Positions 1-5,634 of a stretch of DNA of 5,898 bases are shown piece by piece. Location: NCBI GenBank assembly GCA_001790645.1, contig MGDB01000116.1:3855-9752 (forward strand). Reading direction: 5' to 3'. Position 1 is the stretch's first letter, and each line of letters starts with the position of its first letter. The DNA is from Candidatus Schekmanbacteria bacterium GWA2_38_11 (GTDB lineage Bacteria > Schekmanbacteria > GWA2-38-11). The notes under the pieces are model-generated. The model searched no databases. It worked only from the letters and a program-made list of their open reading frames with translations, and was not told where the DNA came from. The position numbers and the translations under genes are program-made.

Positions 1-21
1 TAATCTATTAAAGCGCCCATT

Positions 22-501
22 ATGGGTATCGAAACTGCAATTCCTGGCCAGTGGTTAACAACGAAGCTTGACCTGCTTGTGAACTGGGCAAGGAAGGGCT
101 CTCTGTGGCCTTTTCCCTTCGCGACTGCATGCTGCGGGATCGAGTTTATGTCAGTGGTCTCATCACACTATGACCTCGCCCGCTTCGGGGCAGAAGTTGT
201 GCGGTTTTCTCCAAGGCAGGCAGACCTTTTAATAGTAGCGGGAACTGTAAATGATAAAATTGCGCCTGTACTTAAGAAAATCTACGACCAGATGCCTGAG
301 CCTAAGTGGGTCATAGCTATGGGTGCATGCGCTGCGTCAGGCGGTTTTTACAGAGCTTACCATGTTGTGCAGGGGATCGATGAGATAATTCCAGTAGATG
401 TTTATGTAGCAGGATGTCCGCCCACACCTGAGAATTTGATAAACGGCATAATGATGATTCAGAAAAAGATTGATAAGGAATCAGTGAAAGATGTTAGATG
501 A
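22..501 (+). CDS. nuoB: NADH-quinone oxidoreductase subunit B (complex I, N2 cluster subunit)
   Basis: NuoB carries the terminal iron-sulfur cluster N2, which hands electrons to quinone at the junction of the peripheral and membrane arms on the cytoplasmic side. The 159-residue protein has the N2 ligands of the family: tandem C37-C38 in [11 protein letters not shown]103 in MGACAASGG and C132 in VAGCPPTPE. The N-terminal stretch [14 protein letters not shown] is also typical. A stop codon sits in frame at 1-3 and ATG 22 is the first ATG after it, so the start is well fixed, although no clear Shine-Dalgarno is visible in the 21 bases available. The protein is somewhat shorter than E. coli NuoB (about 220 residues), as in many compact versions. 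Its last 11 bases overlap nuoCD in another frame, suggesting translational coupling. nuoA would be expected just upstream but is outside the window. The cysteine pattern and the neighbours exclude a hydrogenase small subunit. Confidence 0.97.
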   Translation: MGIETAIPGQWLTTKLDLLVNWARKGSLWPFPFATACCGIEFMSVVSSHYDLARFGAEVVRFSPRQADLLIVAGTVNDKIAPVLKKIYDQMPEPKWVIAMGACAASGGFYRAYHVVQGIDEIIPVDVYVAGCPPTPENLINGIMMIQKKIDKESVKDVR

Positions 502-2170
502 TAAAGTTACTGTCAAGGTCCTGAAGGAAAAGTTTCCTGATTCATTAAAAAAGATTGAAGATAATAACGGCAATCTCTCCATCACAATCTCGCGGGATTC
601 TCTTATTCCGGTATGTGAAACCCTTAAGGACAATCCTGAGCTTGACTACGATTTACTTCTTGACCTGTGCGGGGTTGACTACCTTGGGAAAAGAGAGGAG
701 CGTTTTGAAGCTGTCTATCATTTATATTCTATAGATAAAAAGCAAAGGCTCAGATTAAAAGTACCATTGCCGGAGAATGACCCGGTAGCAGATTCAATAA
801 CACCTCTATGGAAAACTGCCAACTGGTTTGAGAGAGAAGCCTATGAGATGTTCGGGATAAAATTCAGAGGACATCCAAACCTTACACGGCTCCTGACACA
901 CGATAATTTTCAGGGGCATCCTTTAAGAAAGGACTATCCACCGGACAAGCGGCATAAATGCACAACTGTAAGGGAGTATCTCAAAGAGGAATTTAAGGAG
1001 CTTGAGGGAGAGAGGACAATATTGAATATCGGGCCTTCACATCCGACAATGCATGGGGTTTTCAGAGTACAGGTTATGCTTGAAGGTGAGACAATTGTTG
1101 ATGCTGAGTCAGAGATCGGGTATCTCCACAGATGTTTTGAGAAAATGGCTGAGACCCATACCTACCACGGTGTAATTCCGTATACTGACCGCCTGAACTA
1201 CTGCTCGGCATTTATGAATAATGTTGGATATGCAATGGCTGTTGAGAAGCTAATGGGCATTGAAGTCCCGAAGAGGGCTCAGTACATCAGAGTGGTATTG
1301 AGTGAATTTTCCAGAATAATTGACCACCAGGTATGCATCGGAGCAAATCTTGTTGACCTCGGGGCACTAACTAATTTCTGGTATTTCTTCAGACCCAGGG
1401 AAGAAGTCTACAGCCTGATTGAAGCATGCTGTGGGTCAAGGCTTACTACAAACTATGTGAGGATTGGGGGACTTGCAGATGATATTCCTGCAAATTTTCA
1501 AAGCATGGCAAATAAAATACTCGATGAGCTGCCAAGGTTTTTAAATGACGTAGATACTCTCAATACAAAGAATGTAATTTTCCAGAATAGGACAAGGGGT
1601 GTCGGCGCCATCTCAAAAGAAGATGCAATTAACTGTGGCTTTACAGGCCCCTGCCTCAGGGCAGCAGGTGTTCCATATGATGTGAGGAAAGCCCATCCTT
1701 ACTATGACTATGATAAATTTGAATTTGAAATTCCCACAGGAACAAACGGAGATACTTATGACAGGTATCTTGTAAGGATGGAGGAGATTCGTCAGAGCAT
1801 GAAGATAATAAGGCAGGCTCTTGACAACATGCCCGACGGCCCTTTTCAGAGTGATGACAAAAGGGTTTTACTTCCGCCCAAGGATGAGACTTATACAAAT
1901 ATTGAAGCTCTGATGAATCATTTTAAATTAATTATGCATGGAATACTTCCTGAGCCGGGTGAGATTTATTCATATACTGAAGCTGCCAATGGGGAGCTTG
2001 GTTTTTATATAATAAGCGACGGGAGCAAAAATCCTTACAGGATAAAGGTGAGACCTCCATGCTTTCCTCTGTACCAGACATTCCCTCAACTAATTAAGGG
2101 AGGGATGATCTCAGACGCGATAGCAATCTTAGGGAGTTTAAACATAATTGCAGGAGAGATTGACAGGTAG
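491..2170 (+). CDS. nuoCD: NADH-quinone oxidoreductase fused subunit C/D
   Basis: This is a natural fusion of two peripheral-arm subunits, 559 residues against roughly 600 for E. coli NuoCD. The NuoC part covers about residues 1-150, with the signature [12 protein letters not shown] (112-123) and [27 protein letters not shown] ending at 128-150. A short charged linker (about 151-173) leads into NuoD, which starts at [16 protein letters not shown] (174-189). By alignment from memory to Thermus Nqo4, the quinone-pocket residues are kept: H188 (Nqo4 H38), Y237 (Y87) and D289 (D139). The usual PRMDY around the tyrosine reads DRLNY here. The C-terminus ends in the expected GEIDR. The start is fixed by an in-frame TGA at 485-487, two codons upstream, and AAGGA at 475-479 inside nuoB is a slightly distant ribosome binding site. 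The NuoD part lacks the CxxC pairs of NiFe hydrogenase large subunits, so this is a quinone-reducing complex I component. Confidence 0.97.
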   Translation: MLDDKVTVKVLKEKFPDSLKKIEDNNGNLSITISRDSLIPVCETLKDNPELDYDLLLDLCGVDYLGKREERFEAVYHLYSIDKKQRLRLKVPLPENDPVADSITPLWKTANWFEREAYEMFGIKFRGHPNLTRLLTHDNFQGHPLRKDYPPDKRHKCTTVREYLKEEFKELEGERTILNIGPSHPTMHGVFRVQVMLEGETIVDAESEIGYLHRCFEKMAETHTYHGVIPYTDRLNYCSAFMNNVGYAMAVEKLMGIEVPKRAQYIRVVLSEFSRIIDHQVCIGANLVDLGALTNFWYFFRPREEVYSLIEACCGSRLTTNYVRIGGLADDIPANFQSMANKILDELPRFLNDVDTLNTKNVIFQNRTRGVGAISKEDAINCGFTGPCLRAAGVPYDVRKAHPYYDYDKFEFEIPTGTNGDTYDRYLVRMEEIRQSMKIIRQALDNMPDGPFQSDDKRVLLPPKDETYTNIEALMNHFKLIMHGILPEPGEIYSYTEAANGELGFYIISDGSKNPYRIKVRPPCFPLYQTFPQLIKGGMISDAIAILGSLNIIAGEIDR

Positions 2171-2174
2171 GAGT

Positions 2175-2223
2175 GTAGGGCAACCCTTTAGGGTTGCTTC
2201 ACAAGGCTAAAGCCTTGCCCTAC
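2175..2223. repeat. Palindromic repeat, copy 1 (two facing hairpin half-units)
   Basis: A 49-base element fills nearly all of the nuoCD-nuoF gap, starting 5 bases after the nuoCD stop and ending 13 bases before the nuoF ATG. Its ends are perfect 9-base inverted repeats, GTAGGGCAA (2175-2183) and TTGCCCTAC (2215-2223). Inside are two hairpins: GCAACCC/GGGTTGC around loop TTTA (2180-2197) and CAAGGC/GCCTTG around loop TAAA (2202-2217). With the outer GTAGG/CCTAC pairing, the whole can fold as a three-way junction. There is no T-tract after it, so it does not look like a terminator. It would be transcribed with the operon. A near-identical copy lies at 3577-3630. A mobile or REP-like palindrome is the likely origin; no target duplication is apparent. 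Confidence 0.9.
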
Positions 2224-2236
2224 GGGAATAGGTATT

Positions 2237-3499
2237 ATGGAAAAGATACTTTTAAAATATACGGATGTTCCTGAGCAGTACAGGATAGAGACCTATATTA
2301 AAGACGATGGTTACACTGCGCTTAAAAAGGCGTTGAAGATGGCTCCGGCAGAGCTTGTGGAAGAAGTTAAAAAATCAGGCTTGCGGGGAAGGGGAGGAGC
2401 AGGTTTTCCGACAGGGCTTAAATGGAGTTTTCTACCCAAGGGCAGTGTAAAACCTGTCTATTTAGTTTGCAATGCTGATGAGGGTGAGCCAGGGACATTT
2501 AAGGACAGATACCTTATGGAAAAGGATCCTCATCTCTTTATTGAGGGGACAATAATTTCAAGCTATGCTATTAACGCAAAGCAGGCTTTTATATATGTCA
2601 GGGGAGAGTTTGTTCTGTCTGCAAACCGTCTGGAAGAGGCTATTAAAGAAGCCATGAAAGCGGGATATGCGGGAAAGAATATCCTTGGCAGCGGGTACGA
2701 CCTTGAGATTACAGTCCACAGAGGAGCGGGTGCGTATATATGCGGAGAGGAAACATCGCTTCTTGAATCCCTTGAGGGAAAAAGAGGCTATCCAAGGTTA
2801 AAGCCTCCGTTTCCTGCAGTTGTTGGTGCATTCAAATCTCCCACAATAATAAATAACGTTGAAACAATTGCAGCGGTTCCGTGGATAGTGCTTAACGGTG
2901 GCGAAGCTTATGCGAAAATCGGGACTGAAAAAAGCAAGGGGACAAAACTTTTTAGCATTTCAGGCAAGGTTAATAAGCCCGGTGTGTATGAGGTTGACCT
3001 TGGGTATCCAATGGGGAAATTTATTGAGGAATATGCAGGCGGGATTAAGGACGGGAAAAAACTTAAGGCAGTAATTCCCGGCGGTTCCTCTACGCCGGTA
3101 CTTAAGGCTTCTGAGATTGAAGGAGTAGTCCTTGACTATGAGTCTATTGCAAAGGCAGGCTCCATGCTCGGTTCAGGTGCAATAATTGTTTTTGATGAAA
3201 CAGACTGCATGGTGAAGGCTATTTCTGTTCTTGCTGATTTCTATGCCCACGAGTCTTGCGGCCAGTGTACTCCGTGCAGGGAAGGAACTCCATGGATGGC
3301 AAGGATAATCCGCAATATTCTTACAGGCAAAGGAAAGGAATCAGACCCTGACCTTCTGCTTGAGATTTGTGATAACATTTTGGGCAAGACAGTCTGCCCG
3401 CTCGGAGACGCTGCTGCAATGCCTGTTGACAGCTTTGTTAAAAAATACAGGGATGAATTTGAATATCATATAAAACAAGGGAAATGTAATTTAGGGTAA
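2237..3499 (+). CDS. nuoF: NADH-quinone oxidoreductase subunit F (NADH- and FMN-binding)
   Basis: NuoF is the electron entry point: it binds NADH and FMN and carries the 4Fe-4S cluster N3. The 420-residue protein is close to the family length (E. coli 445, Thermus Nqo1 438). Visible motifs in order are GRGGAGFPTG (51-60, FMN/NADH fold), NADEGEPGTFKDR (79-91), GAGAYICGEETSLLESLEG (163-181, glycine-rich nucleotide site), and the N3 ligands C341, C344 and C347 in SCGQCTPCREG, with C387 in TVCPLGD. The ATG at 2237 gives the expected family N-terminus and the next in-frame ATG is at residue 35. The ribosome binding site is weak: GGGA at 2224-2227 and AGG at 2230-2232, directly abutting the repeat. 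NuoF normally works with the 2Fe-2S subunit NuoE (cluster N1a), whose gene is not in its usual place just upstream. No extra ferredoxin or NuoE-like domain is fused to this protein. Confidence 0.97.
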   Translation: MEKILLKYTDVPEQYRIETYIKDDGYTALKKALKMAPAELVEEVKKSGLRGRGGAGFPTGLKWSFLPKGSVKPVYLVCNADEGEPGTFKDRYLMEKDPHLFIEGTIISSYAINAKQAFIYVRGEFVLSANRLEEAIKEAMKAGYAGKNILGSGYDLEITVHRGAGAYICGEETSLLESLEGKRGYPRLKPPFPAVVGAFKSPTIINNVETIAAVPWIVLNGGEAYAKIGTEKSKGTKLFSISGKVNKPGVYEVDLGYPMGKFIEEYAGGIKDGKKLKAVIPGGSSTPVLKASEIEGVVLDYESIAKAGSMLGSGAIIVFDETDCMVKAISVLADFYAHESCGQCTPCREGTPWMARIIRNILTGKGKESDPDLLLEICDNILGKTVCPLGDAAAMPVDSFVKKYRDEFEYHIKQGKCNLG

Positions 3500-3565
3500 T
3501 GTTAAATGCCAAAAGTTGAAATTCAGATGATGGAGATTTAAAACATTTTAGACATTTAAATTTTG

Positions 3566-3648
3566 GATTTAATTCAGTAGGGCAACCCTTTAGGGTTGCT
3601 TCTCAAAGCAAGGCTAAAGCCTTGCCCTACATTGAGGAATATTAAATC
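3566..3648. repeat. Possible longer inverted repeat around repeat copy 2
   Basis: The 54-base palindrome is bracketed by GATTTAAT (3566-3573) and its exact reverse complement ATTAAATC (3641-3648). Reading the right flank on the other strand, GATTTAAT followed by a longer spacer leads into GTAGGGC, as it does on the left. The two flanks may therefore be unequal arms of one larger palindrome. The surroundings are AT-rich, so an 8-base match by chance is quite possible. The rest of the nuoF-nuoG gap (3500-3565 and 3649-3675) shows no gene. TTGAAA (3516-3521) and TTTAAA (3537-3542) are 15 bases apart, too close and too degenerate to call a promoter. Confidence 0.35.
3577..3630. repeat. Palindromic repeat, copy 2 (two facing hairpin half-units)
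   Basis: A 54-base relative of the 2175-2223 element. The first 26 bases and the last 22 bases are identical in both copies; only the linker differs (one base in copy 1, six bases TCAAAG here). Hairpins are GCAACCC/GGGTTGC with loop TTTA (3582-3599) and GCAAGGC/GCCTTGC with loop TAAA (3608-3625), enclosed by GTAGGG/CCCTAC. The longer linker also allows an alternative hairpin, TTGCTT (3596-3601) with AAGCAA (3606-3611), which would compete with both arms. It lies within the operon, 45 bases before the nuoG start, and has no T-tract. Confidence 0.9.
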
Positions 3649-3675
3649 TTAATTGAATTGTTCACGGGTTAAAAC

Positions 3676-5316
3676 ATGCCTAAACTAACAATAAATGGGC
3701 AGGAAGTAGAGGTAGAGCAGGGGAAAACCATTCTCCAGGCTGCTGAGAAGCTTGGGATCTTTATTCCTCATTTCTGCTATCATAAAGATTTAAGCCTGGC
3801 GGGAAACTGCAGGATGTGCCAGGTAGAGGTTGAGAAATCTCCAAAACTTGTAATCTCCTGTGCAACAGTTGCTGCTGAGGGCATGGTAGTCTATACAAAC
3901 AGCGAGAAAGTAAAAAAAACTACCGGGGGTGTAATGGAGTTTCTGCTTTTAAACCACCCGATTGACTGTCCCATCTGCGACCAGGCAGGAGAATGCTTTT
4001 TACAGGACTATTACATGACCTATGCCTTACATAACAGCAGAATAGATTTAAATGACAAGGTAAGAAAAAGAAAGGTGATCGACCTTGGCAACCAGATTAT
4101 CCTTGATACAGAGAGGTGTGTTCTCTGCTCAAGGTGTATACGTTTCTGCGAAGAGGTAAGCAAAACAAGAGAACTGCAATTTATACAGAGAAGCAATAGG
4201 GTTGAAATTACCACTTATTTTGATAAGCCAATAGACAATCCATATTCAGGAAACCTCTTTGAGATCTGTCCTGTGGGTGCTTTGACAAGCAAGGATTTCA
4301 GGTTTAAATGCAGGGTATGGTTCTTGCAAAGGACAAAGTCAATCTGCCCTGCCTGCAGCACAGCATGCAATATTTTCCTGTGCCACAGTCATAAGATGAT
4401 GGGCGGTTATACTGCTGATGGTCTCAGGGAAAGTATTGTTTACAGGTTTTTTTCCCGCAACAACCCTGAAGTAAACAAGAGCTGGCTCTGTGATGAAGGG
4501 AGAATGTCATATAAATTAATCAATTCCCCGGACAGGCTTAAAAAGGCTCTGAGAAAAACACGGGGTGGTACTGAACTTTCAGAAATAGGTCAGAACGAAG
4601 CCCTTGGAATGCTTCATGAAAAATTAAAGAGTATTAAGGAAAAATACGGTCCCGAGAGCATAGTGGGTATTGCATCTCCGCAGAGGACAAATGAAGATAT
4701 TTTTCTGTTTAAAAAATATTTTAAAGAGGTAATAAAATCATCTAACCTGTTCATGGGAGAAACTCTGGGTGAGAAAAGTGCAACCCGGAGGGAGGATGAA
4801 ATCCTGCGGCGCGTGGATAAAAACCCGAATACCATGGGAGCACTTGAGATTGGTATTCCTGCTGTAATTGATTCTGAGAGGATCTTAAATATTATAAAGG
4901 ATGGTAAGGTAAAGGCTTTATATCTGATGAATCCAAAAACAGTAACAGAAAAAAGCGGAGAAGAAAAGTTTAGGGAAGCTTTGGCTAAGGTTGAGTTTGT
5001 TGTAACTCATGCCACTCACAAGAATGATGGTTTAAACGCCTTTGACCTAGTCCTGCCTGTTTCTGTATTTGCTGAAAAGGACGGGACATTTACAAATTAT
5101 GCAAAGCGGGTACAGAGGATCAATAAGGCTTTCAACGCTCCGGGAGATTCAATATCAGACTGGGAAATTGTGGCAGAGCTTATGAAGAGAACGGGCTATC
5201 CTGTAAAAGCATCAAATGCAGAAGAGGTTTTTACTGCCCTGTCAGAAGAGGTTCCTTCATTTAAGGGTTTGACTTATACGAGTATCGGGGATGGGGGGAA
5301 GGTGTTGGGAAGTTAG
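3676..5316 (+). CDS. nuoG: NADH-quinone oxidoreductase subunit G, compact form
   Basis: NuoG relays electrons from NuoF toward NuoI in the peripheral arm. Cluster ligands are all visible: N1b (2Fe-2S) C34, C45, C48, C62; N5 H94, C98, C101, C107; N4 C148, C151, C154, C198; and the off-path N7 C224, C227, C231 with C272, a cluster found only in some bacteria. After these comes a molybdopterin-oxidoreductase-like domain (about 285-546), degenerate and cofactor-free in known NuoG. At 546 residues it is far shorter than E. coli (908) or Thermus (783). The sequence passes from the early part of this domain (GPESIVGIASPQRTNEDIF, 325-343) almost directly to late motifs (DKNPNTMGALEIGI, 381-394; LPVSVFAEKDGTFTN, 460-474), so the middle is missing. 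The ORF is intact and ends in a normal family-like tail (EVPSFKGLTY). An in-frame TAA at 3670-3672 fixes the ATG; no good Shine-Dalgarno precedes it. Confidence 0.96.
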   Translation: MPKLTINGQEVEVEQGKTILQAAEKLGIFIPHFCYHKDLSLAGNCRMCQVEVEKSPKLVISCATVAAEGMVVYTNSEKVKKTTGGVMEFLLLNHPIDCPICDQAGECFLQDYYMTYALHNSRIDLNDKVRKRKVIDLGNQIILDTERCVLCSRCIRFCEEVSKTRELQFIQRSNRVEITTYFDKPIDNPYSGNLFEICPVGALTSKDFRFKCRVWFLQRTKSICPACSTACNIFLCHSHKMMGGYTADGLRESIVYRFFSRNNPEVNKSWLCDEGRMSYKLINSPDRLKKALRKTRGGTELSEIGQNEALGMLHEKLKSIKEKYGPESIVGIASPQRTNEDIFLFKKYFKEVIKSSNLFMGETLGEKSATRREDEILRRVDKNPNTMGALEIGIPAVIDSERILNIIKDGKVKALYLMNPKTVTEKSGEEKFREALAKVEFVVTHATHKNDGLNAFDLVLPVSVFAEKDGTFTNYAKRVQRINKAFNAPGDSISDWEIVAELMKRTGYPVKASNAEEVFTALSEEVPSFKGLTYTSIGDGGKVLGS

Positions 5317-5348
5317 GAAGTTGTCTTGGAAGCAGATTTACAGATTTT

Positions 5349-5398
5349 GTCATTCCTGCCCCTGCTTTTGCAGGGATAAACTCCAGCAGGAATCCAGT
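5349..5398 (+). repeat. GTCATTCC...AATCCAGT repeat unit, forward
   Basis: A 50-base nested palindrome. ATTCCTGC (5352-5359) pairs perfectly with GCAGGAAT (5386-5393), and inside it CCCTGC (5360-5365) pairs with GCAGGG (5370-5375) around a TTTT loop. It begins GTCATTCC and ends AATCCAGT. Units of the form GTCATTCC(C)GC...GCGGGAATCCAG are, from memory, very common intergenic repeats in diverse bacteria. A reverse-oriented partner lies at 5484-5558, with 8-base matching outer ends (5349-5356 against 5551-5558) and 7-base matching inner ends (5392-5398 against 5484-5490). Confidence 0.8.
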
Positions 5399-5405
5399 GC
5401 TAAAC

Positions 5406-5429
5406 GGGTCGGATAAATCCGACCCATAC
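5406..5429 (-). repeat. GTAGGG-type hairpin half-unit, reverse orientation
   Basis: GGGTCGGA (5406-5413) pairs perfectly with TCCGACCC (5418-5425) around the loop TAAA. Read on the - strand it is GTATGG (5429-5424), six stem bases, TTTA, and the complement. This is the same plan as the half-units in the two upstream gaps, with a different stem sequence. It points away from the next half-unit at 5435-5458. Confidence 0.75.
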
Positions 5430-5434
5430 CGGAT

Positions 5435-5458
5435 GTAGGGGTTTGATTTATCAAACCC
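5435..5458 (+). repeat. GTAGGG-type hairpin half-unit, forward orientation
   Basis: GTAGGG (5435-5440) is followed by GTTTGA, loop TTTA (5447-5450) and the exact complement TCAAAC, with CC extending the stem to eight pairs (5439-5446 with 5451-5458). Its sequence differs from the upstream half-units but its plan is the same. Together with the unit at 5406-5429 it makes a divergent pair, whereas the upstream copies are convergent pairs. Confidence 0.75.
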
Positions 5459-5464
5459 TTTTTT
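5437..5464 (+). terminator. Possible Rho-independent terminator (or terminator-like repeat arm)
   Basis: An eight-pair stem GGGTTTGA/TCAAACCC (extendable by G-T and A-T) with loop TTTA is followed at once by six T residues (5459-5464). This has the form of an intrinsic terminator reading in the operon direction. The stem is only moderately GC-rich and belongs to a repeat family whose other arms lack T-tracts, so it may be accidental or leaky. If active it would cut nuoI and downstream genes off from the nuoB-nuoG transcript, and no convincing promoter is visible between it and nuoI. Confidence 0.4.
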
Positions 5465-5483
5465 ATGGGGGACAGGAACGGTG

Positions 5484-5558
5484 ACTGGATCCCCCAGTAT
5501 CAGGTACGGGGCAGGCTTCTCAAGCTTGTCCCCAACTTGATTGGGAATGCGGAATGAC
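5484..5558 (-). repeat. GTCATTCC...ATCCAGT repeat unit, reverse
   Basis: Read on the - strand this starts GTCATTCCGC and ends GGATCCAGT, matching the ends of the forward unit at 5349-5398. Internally it holds hairpins CCCAA/TTGGG (5531-5535 with 5541-5545), an imperfect GGGG...TCCCC arm with AGGCTT/AAGCTT (5508-5533), and ACTGG/CCAGT (5484-5488 with 5494-5498). It is longer (75 bases) and more diverged than its partner. Confidence 0.65.
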
Positions 5559-5623
5559 GGCAGGGCAAATGCAGAGCAGTTCAATGATGATATAAGGGAA
5601 AAACAACAGGAATAAGAAAATTT

Positions 5624-5629
5624 AGGAAG
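5624..5629 (+). promoter_or_regulatory. Ribosome binding site of nuoI
   Basis: AGGAAG lies five bases before the ATG at 5635. It is the strongest Shine-Dalgarno in the window and, with the in-frame TAG at 5623-5625, decides the nuoI start. Confidence 0.75.
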
Positions 5630-5634
5630 ATTAT

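Larger units (their letters stand above)
5317..5634. other. 318-base non-coding gap between nuoG and nuoI
   Basis: No coding sequence can be supported here. The gap is mostly repeat: two outward-facing GTAGGG-type hairpins sit between two oppositely oriented GTCATTCC-type units. Only about 32 bases at the left (5317-5348, with CAGATTT twice at 5333-5339 and 5341-5347) and about 76 at the right (5559-5634) are outside the repeats. This is where nuoH stands in the canonical gene order. No remnant of NuoH (hydrophobic, multi-helix) can be read in any frame, so nuoH must be elsewhere or lost. Confidence 0.85.

Noticed and set aside
1..21. End of nuoA
   Set aside because: nuoA would be expected here, but 21 bases with stops in two frames are too little to assign.
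1656..1898. Open frame on the - strand inside nuoCD
   Set aside because: It lies wholly within the well-conserved NuoD coding sequence and has low-complexity, non-family composition; it is an antisense shadow.
491..3499. Membrane-bound or NAD-linked NiFe hydrogenase instead of complex I
   Set aside because: The NuoD part lacks the CxxC pairs that bind the NiFe centre and keeps the quinone-pocket histidine, tyrosine and aspartate; NuoB, NuoG and NuoI also match complex I.
3516..3542. TTGAAA and TTTAAA as a possible promoter in the nuoF-nuoG gap
   Set aside because: The spacing is 15 bases and the second box is a poor -10; such matches are expected by chance in this AT-rich stretch.
3577..3630. 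Intrinsic terminator after nuoF
   Set aside because: The hairpins are strong but no T-tract follows, and the identical element sits just before nuoF as well; a repeat explains it better.
2175..3630. CRISPR array from the two near-identical repeats
   Set aside because: There are only two copies, they are about 1.35 kb apart with a whole gene between them, and each is a self-contained double hairpin.
4020..4835. Two short - strand open frames inside nuoG
   Set aside because: Both are antisense to conserved NuoG sequence and resemble no family.
5261..5584. A 107-codon open frame on the - strand covering the nuoG end and the following gap
   Set aside because: It is a translation through the repeats; phrases such as FIPAKAGAGMTKS and SFRIPNQVGD look like what GTCATTCC-type repeats give when read as protein. 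It also overlaps the nuoG 3' end and lacks any recognisable domain.
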